From Chrysomallon squamiferum (lineage: Eukaryota > Mollusca > Gastropoda > Neomphalida > Peltospiridae), in the NCBI GenBank assembly GCA_012295275.1, contig CM022678.1, positions 1,247,155-1,311,154 of the forward strand: a stretch of 64,000 bases of DNA, given 5' to 3'. The first letter of the stretch is position 1. Every line of letters starts with the position of its first letter. The position numbers and the translations under genes were made by a program. A model generated the notes under the pieces. It was not told the origin of the DNA. It made no database searches and saw only the letters and a list, made by a program, of their open reading frames with translations. Shown here piece after piece: positions 48,799-60,641 of this stretch.

Positions 48799-49218
48799 TG
48801 AAACATACCAAACATTACATTTATCATACTCTACCCAACCTAGAGAATATACACTGAAACATACCAAACATTACATTTATCATACTCTACCCCAACCTAG
48901 AGAATATTCACTGAAACATACCAAGCATTACATTTATCATACTCTACCCCAACCTAGAGAATATACACTGAAACATACCAAACATTACATTTATCATACC
49001 CCAACCTAGAGAATATACACTGAAACATACCAAACATTACATTTATCATACTCTACCCCAACCTAGAGAATATACACTGAAATATACCAAACATTACATT
49101 TATCATACTCTACCCCAACCTAGAGAATATACATTCCTGAAATATACCAAACATTACATTTATCATACTCTACCCCAACCTAGAGAATGTGCATAAAAAA
49201 ATGTCAAACATTACATGA
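48799..49218 (+). repeat. ~57-bp minisatellite, seven units
   Basis: Unit contains aaacattacatttatcatac and tctaccccaacctagagaat. One unit is shortened (near 48,998), and an eighth is partial. Confidence 0.93.
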
Positions 49219-49291
49219 CTAATTTACATTTTATGAGAAAATTAACATAATAAACTGGGTCTGTGTTTTGTTAGGACATTCCACAATTTAC

Positions 49292-49426
49292 TTGCATGGA
49301 AGATTCCATTAGCAGAGTTAGCAGACACGCTGGTATGTAATTCAGTGTCACTGGTGAAAGTCAGGCTGAACTCGTACACTGAATTATTCCACTGCAGTGT
49401 GGTTTTGTTTTTTAAATGTACTTCAT
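49292..49426 (-). CDS. Candidate 135-nt internal exon, unknown protein
   Basis: On the minus strand, gttttctttatcag precedes an open 135-nt segment ending GCAA|GTAAAT, phase 1-1. Peptide pieces: EVHLKNKTTLQWNNSVYEFS and LTFTSDTELHTSVSANSANG. The alternating hydrophobic pattern and symmetrical phase 1 resemble an extracellular beta-domain exon (Ig or FN3 style), but I cannot assign a family. A degraded copy lies at 17.24 kb. No neighbouring exon was found. Confidence 0.4.
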
Positions 49427-49503
49427 CTGATAAAGAAAACAAAAGTAATTACCATTTGTAAAGCATATTTATTATAATTGTTAATGGTATTACAATACAC
49501 TGT

Positions 49504-49504
<1 letters not shown>

Positions 49505-49551
<47 letters not shown>

Positions 49552-49607
49552 TAAATTAATTACAATACACTCCATATTATTAATACTACTAATAATAATA
49601 CTAATAC

Positions 49608-49641
<34 letters not shown>

Positions 49642-49667
49642 TACCATTAGAATATATATATATATAT

Positions 49668-49710
<43 letters not shown>
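49505..49710. repeat. AAT, ACTAAT and TA microsatellites
   Basis: AAT run (49,505-49,550), imperfect AAT/ACT (49,580-49,640) and a TA/CA run (49,653-49,707). The Ile-rich ORFs are artefacts. Confidence 0.95.
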
Positions 49711-49712
<2 letters not shown>

Positions 49713-50009
49713 CAATAAAAATCTTAAAGAAATTAGTGATACAGTAAATTCTAAACTAATTGAATTAAACAAAATTCAAATTTAGTATTTACTTATTTAA
49801 CAAGATTATATTGGTCACACACACACACATATTAATAATGTTTATTATATCTTTCATTTAGTTTTATGAAATTTAATTATTATTTTAAAACATTAGCAAT
49901 TTAATGGACTTTCACAGTCAAGTGGTTCTCTTATCAGTATCATCCCATTTTGTACACATCCATTTGTCATACGCCTTACAAAAACACAGTTCATGACTGA
50001 ATTGGTAAT

Positions 50010-50235
50010 CAGATGCTCTCTACCTAGTATACAATAATAGACTCATCTTCCGGTTGTTAAGCAATTAGCTTAGTTACCTAGCGTACAATAATAGACTCAT
50101 CTTCCAGTTGTTACACAATTAGCTTAGCTACCTAGCATACAATAATAGACTCATCTTCCAGTTGTTACACAATTAGCTTAGCTACCTAGCATACAATAAT
50201 AGACTCATCTTCCAGTTGTTACACAATTAGCTTGG
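50010..50235 (+). repeat. 54-bp minisatellite, four units
   Basis: Unit contains acctagcatacaataataga and ctcatcttccagttgttaca. Confidence 0.93.
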
Positions 50236-50544
50236 GGAATAATTAAGCAATTAATCTCTATTACAATATACCAGAAGTCAAAAAAAATAATAATAAAATA
50301 AAAAATAAAAAAGTTAATATAAAGAAGTTTAAAGCAGTTTAAAGCAGTTTGATTATCGATGACACTAGAATGTTAATTAATTTCACGCTAATCCCAACAA
50401 AAACAACAGCTTAAGACAACCCAACTATCAGGTGACTTTCACAACCAACCAGACCAAGTATTTTGTTAAACTGATTTGCTGTTTCTGAAAGTGCAAACAA
50501 AAATATCTTGTGACAGTCATAGAGAAAACCCTGTTGTGGCGTTT

Positions 50545-51172
50545 TATCATAAGACAAGCTCACAGAAAGCCAGTTAGCAACACTGTAAAGTCAAAGTGCA
50601 TTTATGCGACAAGCTCACAGAAAGCCAGTTAGCAACACTGTAAAGTCAAAGTGCATTTATGCGACAAGCTCACAGAAAGCCAGTTAGCAACACTGTAAAG
50701 TCAAAGTGCATTTATGCGACAAGCTCACTGAAAGCCAGTTAGCAACACTGTAAAGTCAAAGTGCATTTATGCGACAAGCTCACTGAAAGCCAGTTAGCAA
50801 CACTGAAAGCCAGTTAGCAACACTGAAAGCCAGTTAGCAACACTGAAAGCCAGTTAGCAACACTGTAAAGTCAAAGTGCATTTATGCGACAAGCTCACTG
50901 AAAGCCAGTTAGCAACACTGTAAAGTCAAAGTGCATTTATGCAAAGCTCACTGAAAGCCAGTTAGCAACACTGAAAGCCAGTTAGCAACACTGAAAGCCA
51001 GTTAGCAACACTGAAAGCCAGTTAGCAACACTGTAAAGTCAAAGTGCATTTATGCGACAAGCTCACTGAAAGCCAGTTAGCAACACTGTAAAGTCAAAGT
51101 GCATTTATGCGACAAGCTCACTGAAAGCCAGTTAGCAACACTGAAAAGTCAAAGTGTATTTATGCAAAGAAT
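50545..51172 (+). repeat. Composite minisatellite (55-bp and nested 20-bp units)
   Basis: A 55-bp unit (gcgacaagctcac, gaaagccagttagcaacact, gtaaagtcaaagtgcattta) repeats about nine times. At two places the 20-bp piece ctgaaagccagttagcaaca is itself repeated four times. Confidence 0.95.
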
Positions 51173-51326
51173 ATAAAATATAGAAAAACATGTATATTAA
51201 TTAATATTAGAACATACGTAACAAGTACATAAATATATATACTACATTCAACGGTACATAAAGTACATGTGCCAGTCTCAACTATGTAAAAATTGGGATT
51301 TTTTGCTTTCTTTCTTTCTTTCTTTC

Positions 51327-51376
<50 letters not shown>

Positions 51377-52151
51377 TTTTTATGTGTGATCTTTTCTTTA
51401 TTGCATTTAGTGATTTCTTTCTATTTCTTATTCATTGTGATCAGAAGAAAATGGAAAAACACTTGATCACTGGTGACTATTACATTAATATTATAGGTGT
51501 TGGCTAAGTAAATCAGTCAACTGACTGTAACAACTGGATGTGTAACAACTGGATGTGTAACAGCTGGACGTGTAACAAATGGGAGACAAACAGCATTTCT
51601 CCTTTTTAATCCATTAATTAAAGATACAGTTAATTATAAAACAGTAAGTTGAAGTTAGATCTAAAGTTAGTTGATACACAAAATAAAGGTAGTAAAAACA
51701 TTCTGTCAAGCAAATTAATAAGAAAACAAAATCAGTGTAACTAAAAATATAAACATGTATTTGCTATGTATATTCATTTAGTATATTCTAATCATTAAAC
51801 AGATAAAAGTTAAAAAAAAAAAAATAAATGCATATGTTCCCAGTTAATCATAATAATAATATTTCTAAATATTTTTAAAAAAAACAATTCTTTTCTTACT
51901 CTGTCTGATGATAAAATAAATATATGAAAAATATTAACTGTATATAAGAGCCAGTTATAACAAAAAAATATATTTCTGAAAATATTTATATCAGTGTTTT
52001 TAAAAATAATCATAAACTGCAACAGTGACATAACCAGCATAGTTTAGAACATTAAACAATACTTTTTGTTTATTTGTTTGTTTATATTTTCTGTCTTGTG
52101 TAATTGAAAAACAAACAGTATATAAAAAGCTTTTTCCATTCATCAGTACTC

Positions 52152-52202
<51 letters not shown>

Positions 52203-52325
52203 TAAAATAATAATGGTAATAAAAACAATAAAAATAAATCATTGATAATATATATCTATCGTTTTTAAATCGAAAATTACCTAACAAAAATAAAAAGAAA
52301 AAAATTAACAAAAAACATAAAAACT
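51173..52325. other. AT-rich intergenic DNA with microsatellites
   Basis: TTTC and ATT runs (51,312-51,374), three tgtaacaactggatg-like repeats near 51,527-51,580, and an AAT run at 52,148-52,202. No gene was seen. Confidence 0.6.
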
Positions 52326-52637
52326 GAATACTGAAATAATATTAATCATACAATGATTTCTGCAAGGAAACAATCAAGTCAGACAGAAAATATAAATTAT
52401 TTATACAACACAATTATTCAGTGTAATGTAAAGATCAGTACATTAGTCAAAATAAGTTTTAATAATAATACTAATAATAAGGAAACAATAGTTATAAAAA
52501 AATAGAATAATTTTCTCCTCTGTACAACATCTATATTATTTAATATTAATTTAAAAAATATATATATATATATATATATTAATGACAAAATAATTTCTAC
52601 AAGGAAAGAAACATCAAGATAAGCCCAAAATTCAATA

Positions 52638-52673
<36 letters not shown>

Positions 52674-52688
52674 TAATAAGAATAATAA

Positions 52689-52727
<39 letters not shown>

Positions 52728-52933
52728 AATAAAAGATATATATATATATATACTATGTACAAAAAATCAGTGTGTAAAGTCCAATACATTCCTCAAAAAA
52801 TAACAATGATAATGAAAAATAAAAATGTAATTTACATTATTAACTCAAAATATTCCTGGAATCAACTTTTATTTATTTTATTAATTATTTAATGCTTCCT
52901 AATGAAAATTTAGTGTTATAATCTTTAGTTTCC

Positions 52934-52965
<32 letters not shown>

Positions 52966-53600
52966 ATGAAATACATACATTGTATTTGAATGGATAGAAT
53001 AAACTATGCAGTAATTGTATAGAACAAAACCTACATCATACATTAATACACTATTTGACCTAGATTACACAATATGCTAATACAGTATTTGTATGGAAAC
53101 AAAAACAACATTACACATTAATGCTATATTTGAACATATATATACATATAACTGACTATACAATATCTGTATAGAAAAAACAAAACAAAAACAACACAGT
53201 ACATTAATTCAATATTTCAATATACACAACAGAATGTAGAACATGGTAATGCAATATTAGTATAGGAACAAAAACTACACCATACATTGATACACTATTT
53301 GAACAGAAATAGCAGAGTATGCAGGACAGTAATAAAATATCTGAGTAGAAACAAAACATCATATCTGGATATACACCAGACTGCACAGCATAGTTAAACA
53401 AACACATGCTGGAATTTAATTCTTCCTCACAATGCATTTGTTCACACATTTTATTTTGAAAATGGGTTCTGGCTGATATATGAATGATTACACTTTTGAA
53501 TTGAAAGGTTAAAACTATACATATTACTTAACATAAAAATACAATGCCAGTAAAAATAAAGCTACATCAGGAAGTGTTTCAGGATGAAGTAGAAAATTAA
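52326..53600 (+). repeat. 1.27-kb tandem duplication, unit 1
   Basis: Nearly identical to the next unit. Contains AAT, AAAT and TA runs. The 81-codon minus-strand ORF at 53,204-53,449 is copied with it and shows no coding signature. Confidence 0.9.
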
Positions 53601-53915
53601 TTGAATACCAAAATAATATTAAGCATACAATAATTTCTGCAAGGAAGCAATCAAGTCAGACAGAAAATATATGTTATTTATACAACATTATTATTCAGTG
53701 TAATGTAAAGATCACTACATTAGTCAAAATAATATTTAATAATAATACAAATAATAAGGAAACAATAGTTATAAAAAAAAACAGAATAATTTTCTCCTCT
53801 GTACAACATCTATATTATTTAATATTAATTTTAAAAAAAGTATATATATATATATATTAATGACAAAATAATTTCTACAAGGAAAGAAACATCTAGATAA
53901 GCCCAAAAATCAATA

Positions 53916-53960
<45 letters not shown>

Positions 53961-54892
53961 AAAATAAAAAATAAATAAATAAATAAAATAAAAGATATAT
54001 ATATATACATATATACTACAAAAAATCAGTGTGTAAAGTCCAATACATTCCTCAAAAAAATAACAATGATAATGAAAAATAAAAATGTAATTTACATTAT
54101 TAACTCAAAATATTCCTGGAATCAACTTTTATTTATTTTATTAATTATTTAATGCTTCCTAATGAAAATTTAGTGTTACAATCTTAAGTTTCCTAATTAT
54201 ACATATATATATATATATAAAATGTAATACATACATTGTATTTGAATGGATAGAATAAACTATGCAGTAATTGTATAGAACAAAACCTACATCATACATT
54301 AATACACTATTTGACCTAGATTACACAATATGCTAATACAGTATTTGTATGGAAACAAAAACTACATCACACATTAATGCTATATTTGAACATATATATA
54401 CATATAACTGACTATACAATATCTGTATAGAAAAAACAAAACAAAAACAACACAGTACATTAATTCAATATTTCAATATACACAACAGAAGGTAGAACAT
54501 GGTAATGCAATATTAGTATAGGAACAAAAACTACACCATACATTGATACACTATTTGAACAGAAATAGCAGAGTATGCAGGACAGTAATAAAATATCTGA
54601 GTAGAAACAAAACATCATATCTGGATATACACCAGACTGCACAGCATAGTTAAACAAACACACACTGGAATTTAATTCTTCCTCACAATGCATTTGTTCA
54701 CACATTTTATTTTGAAAATGTGTTCTGGCTGATATATGAATGATTACACTTTTGAATTGAAAGGTTAAAACTATACAAATTACTTAACATAAAAATACAA
54801 TGCTACAACACTGCATTAAAAACAAGTACAAATGAAGCCAGTAAAAATAAAACTACATCAGGATGTGTGTCAGGAGGGAGTAGAAAATTAAT
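53601..54892 (+). repeat. 1.27-kb tandem duplication, unit 2
   Basis: Second direct copy. Microsatellite lengths differ from unit 1, and about 40 bp are added near 54,803-54,838. Confidence 0.9.
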
Positions 54893-55129
54893 GTCAGCTT
54901 TGTACCACAGAAATTAGAAACAAAATTTAGATTTCTTCAAAACAATTTTTCAATTTTTTCATGAATATATTATTTTCTGCACAATTATAAAATATTCTCA
55001 TTAGTTATCTTCCATTTAAATAATGTATTAAACTGAAAATTTCAGGGGGTTTATATCAAAATGTATTTATGTTACAATATTTAGCACCATTCTCCTGTAA
55101 ACATACAATGAAATCTGCAACTCAGTTTT

Positions 55130-55335
55130 GTCAAGAGGAGTTAGTACTCTCAACATTTCAATATGTCAGCCGTCAGCTGCCAATTGTAAAACAAGTTTGT
55201 TATCACTGTTAATTAAATTAGGATTGGCTCCATGTTCCATTAAATACAAAACTATTTTATTCTGTTTTCAACATTCAGAAATGAATCAATTTCATCCTCA
55301 TCATAATTAACAGCTGTAAAAAGAGGCGTTTCACC
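55130..55335 (-). pseudogene. Ankyrin remnant after the right gene's stop
   Basis: On the minus strand the ankyrin array carries on past the stop (GETPLFTAVNYDEDEIDSFL), then loses frame by a 1-nt deletion at about 55,256. It fades out with recognisable pieces (LMEHGANPNL and VLQLAAD in another frame). This is the old 3' end of the coding array. Confidence 0.7.
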
Positions 55336-58300
55336 TCAGCTGTTTTCAATATTTATATCAAAACCTTTTTCAATCAGTGCTGTCACAATTTCTATATTTC
55401 CATCTTTAGCTGCTAGGTGTAAAACAGAATTGTTATCTGTTAAATTAGGATCAGCTCCATGTTCCAGTAAATATAAAATTATTTTGTTCTCTTCATACTT
55501 AACAGCTGTAAACAGAGGAGTTTCACCTCTACAGTTTCTAATGTTTACATCTACCCCTTTTTCAATCAGTGCTGTCACAATTTCTATATTTCCACGTTTA
55601 GCTGCTAGGTGTAAAACAGAATTGTTATCATTGTCTGTTAAATTAGGATCAGCTCCATGTTCCAGTAAAAACAACGCTACTTGGGTCTTACGAGAGGCCA
55701 CAGATGGATCTTTAGAGTAATAAAAAGCTGCAAACAGAGGAGTTTTACCTGTACAGTTTCTAATATTTACATCTACCCCTTTTTCAATCAGTGCTGTCGT
55801 AATTTCTATATTTTTGTATAGAGCTGCTAGGTGTAAAACAGAATTGTTATCATTGTTTGTTAAATTTGGATCAGCTCCATGTTCCAGTAAATACAAAATT
55901 AGTTTGTTCTGATCATTCTTAACAGCTGTAAACAAAGGAGTTTCACCTTTACAGTTTCTAATATTTACATCTAACCCTTTTTCAGTCAGTGCAGTCATAA
56001 TTTCTGTATTTTCAACTTTAGCTGCTATGTGTAAGACAGAATTGTTATCATTGTCTGTTAAATTAGGATCAGCTCCATGTTCCAGTAAATACAACGCTAC
56101 TTTGGTCTTACGATAGGCAAAGGATGGGTCTACCATAAATAAAATTTCATTGTAATTAAAAGCTCTAGAAAGAGGAGTTTCACCTCTACAGTTTCTAATA
56201 TTTACATCTAGCCCATTTTCAAGCAGTGCAGTCACAATTTCTGTATTTCCAGGAAAAGCTGCTTCGTGTAAAACAGAATTGCTATTATTGTCTGTTAAAT
56301 TTGGATCAGCTCCATTTTCAAGTAAATACAAAACTACTTTGTTCTTTTCATTCTTAACAGCTGTAAACAAAGGAGTTTCACCTCTACAGTTTCTAATATT
56401 TACATCTACACCTTTTTCAATCAATGCAGTCATAATTTCTGTATTTTCAAGTTTAGCTGCTAGGAATAAAACAGAATTGTCATCATTGTCTTTTAAATAA
56501 GGATCAGCTCCATGTTCCAGTAAATACAACGCTACTTTGGACTTACAAGAGGCAAAAGTTAGATCTACATACAAAAGATATTTAGAGTAATCAAGAGCTG
56601 CAAACAGAGGAGTTTCACCTCTACAGTTTCTAATATTTACATCTGCACCTTTTTCAATCAGTGCAGTCATAATTTCTGTATTTCCAAATTTAGCTGCTAG
56701 GTGTAAAATAGAATTGTTATCATTGTCTTTTAAATAAGGATTAGCTCCATGTTCCAGTAAATACAACGCTACTTTGGTCTTACTAGAGGCCACAATTTGA
56801 TGTACACGTAAAAGACCTTCTGGGTAATAAAGAGCTGCAAACAGAGGAGTTTCACCTCTACAGTTTCTAATATTTACATCTACCCCTTTCTCAATCAGTG
56901 CAGAAACAGTTTTTGTAATTCCAAAGTTAGCTGCAAAGTATAAAACAGAATTGTTATCAGTGTCTGTCAAATTAGGATCAGCTCCATGTTCCATTAAATA
57001 CAACACTTCTTTGGTCCTATAAGAGTCCTCAAGACAAAACATATTACTTTGACATTCACAGCAAGTTAAAAGAGGAGTTTTACCTCTACAATTTCTAATA
57101 TTTACATCTACACCTTTTTCAATCAGTGCTGTCATAATTTCCATATTTGCATGATCAGCTGCTTGGTGTAAAATAGAATTATTATCATTGTCTGTTAAAT
57201 TAGGATCAGCTCCATGTTCCAGTAAATACAAAACTACTTTTGTCAAATGACCGTGCACATGAAAAGAACTATCATAATGATAGGACGCAAAAGTTGTATA
57301 AAGAGATAAAAGAGGAGTTTCACCTCTACAGTTTCTATTATTTACATCTACACCTTTCTCAATCAGAGCTGTCACAAGTTCTGTATTTTGTTGATTAGCT
57401 GCTATGTGTAAAACAGAATTGTTATCATTGTCTATTAAATAAGGATCAGCTCCATGTTCCAGTAAATACAAAACTACTTTGGTTTTATCAGAGGCTAAAG
57501 ATGGAATCATAACAAATCCAGATTCATTGTAATTAAAAGCTCTAGAAAGAGGAGTTTCACCTCTACAGTTTCTAATATTTACATCTACCCCGTTTTCAAT
57601 CAGTGCAGTCACAATTTCTGTATTTCCACGAAAAGCTGCTTCGTGTAAAACAGAATTGCTTTTATTGTCTGTTAAATTAGGATCAGCCCCTTGTTTTAGT
57701 AAGTATAAAGCTATTTCTGGTCTGTTGAAGTATGTAGACATAAAAAGAGGAGTTTTTCCTTGAGTTTTAATCACACTTATTTCAACACCTTTTTTTGTTA
57801 ATACTTTCACCACAGCTATGTCAGTTTGAGATGCTATGTGCAATGCTGAATTGTTTTGATTATCAGTTATGTTAGTATTAGCACCATTTTCCAGCAAAGC
57901 TATTTCCTTTCGGTGTCTCTCTGCTTCTACAACTTCATAAAATGGAGTTTCTCCCTCACTGTTTACTTCATTAATATCTGCATTTTTCTCTATTAGTGAT
58001 TTTATCATATCTAAGTCACCACGCAGAACTGCAATGTGGAGAAGTGTGTCTGATCGCAACAATTTGTAACTCCGTTTTTCTAGTTTTAATCTAATTTCTT
58101 TTTCAAACAACTGAATTAATTTCTGCTTAAGATCTACATTCACATTAGGATCAGCTCCTTTATCAAGAAGACACTGAACAACATCTACACTGTTAAACAT
58201 CACTGCCACTTTCAGTACTTGACTTTTCTTCCACTTGTCATTACATCTGTGCTCAATGAGAAAATTCACTGTATCAGTAGATCCCCACATTGCTGCTGCT

Positions 58301-60338
58301 AAAAGTACTTTATCTCTGTTCTCATCATTTAAACAATCAGGTTTCAGTTGTACTATTTCTTTTATAATGTTTGAAGACGTATGACCAGCAGCAATGATAG
58401 CAATGTCTTTAGTTTTGGTTAATATATCAATGGTAACCAGTTTCTTAAGAAGGTGGCTTACATCAAAAACTTTAGAAGTCTTTGATTTAAATCTGACTTT
58501 TCTATGGAATCTAATCAATAACAGTTTTACAGCTTCTTCCTTGATTTCACTGTTCTGTTTCTCATTGTTTATCATGTCAGCTAACAGACAGGCAATGTTC
58601 ATGTTACCTGAATAAATAGAAATATGTAACAAGTGAGAATACTGACTCAATTTCATATCTTTTTCATACTGTAACAGTTCTTTGAGTATGGTAGCACTGT
58701 CTGTTTTTGAACAAGCCGCTGCACTGAATGTATCAAATGTTGGACTAACACCTGATTGTAGCAACATTCTCACAATATCTTCATCACCAAACAAACAAGA
58801 AATATAAAAAAGTTCATTTTTCAGATACGGTAATTCCATGTTACACAGATTTGATGTGAAAAATCTTGATAATGTTCTTAGTCCTTTCTCAACACACGTA
58901 CCTGGAAGAGACACTAAATTTATAGATCTTGTTTCAACGTTTATATTCCACATGTTTGTAGACTCAAACTTTGAATCATTGCGAAGAAGATATGAAATAT
59001 TGCTAAATATTTTATAAACAGTGTCTACATGTACACGTGATATAAAGTAATTTGAAATATTATAAACATAAAGTTTCTGATAGAGTATTTCAGGCAACTT
59101 GTCATAAATGTTCTTATCCTCAGTGAGGTATTTCAGAAACTCTTCATCTTTCAGTGATGGATGTGAAATAATTACTCTCGCATTGTCTGATGCCAGCAGG
59201 TCAGTAAATCTGCGAGCAAGAAAATCAAAGCAGTCAGGTCTCACAGTCATTGTAATGTGACTTTTGTTAGACACTCCAGGCGTCACAACATATTCTAACA
59301 ACATGGAGACAGGACACACTTCTAGCAACTCTGCTGCTTTCTTTGGAAACTTTGATGAAAATATCAGAAACAAAGAGTCAAACACTGACTGGTGAATAAA
59401 TGTGTATTCATTGTCAGAACACTTCAAATAGGTACCACACATTTCATCAGCAGTTTCCTTGATATCTGTAAGATCAGTGTTTTTTACACTCCGACAGAAT
59501 CGCTCTAGCTTTCTTACTAATTTCATTATGTCACTGTCAGTGTCATTTTCAGATGGGTCCAGTGAATCAACGCTCATACTGCCTTGTTGGAACAAGATCA
59601 GCAGTAGCACCAGGTAATTGATCTGTAAAGTTTTGTCTTTTATCAAATTTTCCACCTCTTCTTTGAGATATTCTACAGGTTTCTTAAAAAACTCAACTCC
59701 TCTTTTCTGTGCATCACTTGAATTAACATAATACACACACACCTGAGGAAACCCTAACTCTGTACATGAACTTTCAATGGCAGTCATTTTATCACTTTCA
59801 TCCATTTTAACATCCTTTTGTTTGAGATATTTTTTTAGAATTTTTTCCTTTTCATCATCATCCAGACAACAGTCATCACTCTGCAGATCAAGAATATGTT
59901 TCTCATTAAACAGACCAAATTCCTTCAAACTAATTTCAGTTTCTGAAAATATTTGTTTTCTTAAAGTAATAATACATTTCAAAGAATCATCCTGAACAGG
60001 ATTCCATAGCTTTGGAAATTTTAGTTTCCATGAGTCTCTAAAATCTGAAACAAGATTAGTCTTACCAAATATATCATCAATGAGAACAACACATTTCTTA
60101 TTTTCAGATAGAGAGATGTCATTGAATTCATAGTGGTGAGTCAGTGAGTAAGATTCTCTTTTTTCTTCATTTTCTATCTGTCTCATCATCCTCAAAGCCA
60201 GAGTTGTCTTTCCTGAACCTGGACATCCTACTACAATTACAACACCATGTTTCTTCAAAAGTTCAACACCTTTTTTCTCTGCTCTTGTTTCAACATAGAC
60301 ACATCTGTCAGCTGAGTTTAAATGTGACCTGGTAGACT
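55336..60338 (-). CDS. nSTAND3 NTPase-ankyrin protein, large exon
   Basis: Inverted paralogue of the left gene. The exon starts at 60,338 after ttcttgtacag; AG completes Glu, then STRSHLNSADRCVYVETRAE. Features in order: P-loop GCPGSGKTTLAL, Walker B CVVLIDDIFGK, an ITLRKQIFSE strand, a TFIHQSVFDSLF helical region, an early ankyrin-like pair near CLFGDEDIVRML, and a continuous ankyrin array with NIRNCRGETPLF as its refrain. Every second repeat carries a loop of variable length and sequence (5-25 residues, for example CECQSNMFC). It lacks the 225-bp homogenised units of the left gene. It ends at TGA 55,336-55,338, where aligned repeats have CGA or AGA, so the array is cut short. The protein is about 1,667 codons in this exon. 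It is probably functional with a shorter array, but this is uncertain. Confidence 0.88.
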
Positions 60339-60608
60339 CTGTACAAGAACATTTAAAAGATTAACATCTATATAATTCTTTTTAACATGTTTCACTATTT
60401 AAATATAAATAATATAATATTTAAGTGGTCATGACATGTGAGGTTTTTAAATTAAAAGGAGTTTGTTGTCATAATTTTTACTCGTCAGAATTTAATGATG
60501 ATCATAAGATGTCACAATTGTAGATGGCGTAAATATAACGAGATGATTTTCTTTCTGTTTATGAATATCTTTGAAAACTATAAAAAAAAAATAATAATAA
60601 AAAAATAC

Positions 60609-60641
60609 CTTTCATATTGGATGCTCTTCCATCAGTCTTTG
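60609..60641 (-). CDS. Linker exon of right nSTAND3-ankyrin gene
   Basis: 33 nt between ttatttcag and gtattttt on the minus strand, phase 1-1, encoding KTDGRASNMK. It matches the second half of the left linker (KSDGTAPNIK). The acceptor has moved inward, shortening the exon by seven codons without a frameshift. Confidence 0.6.

Noticed and set aside
48799..51172. Regular direct repeats resembling a CRISPR array
   Set aside because: Spacers are not unique, no cas genes are present, and this is animal DNA; these are minisatellites.
53204..54705. Two near-identical 81-codon ORFs
   Set aside because: They are identical only because the whole 1.27-kb block is duplicated; no domain, and differences are not biased to third positions as far as can be seen.
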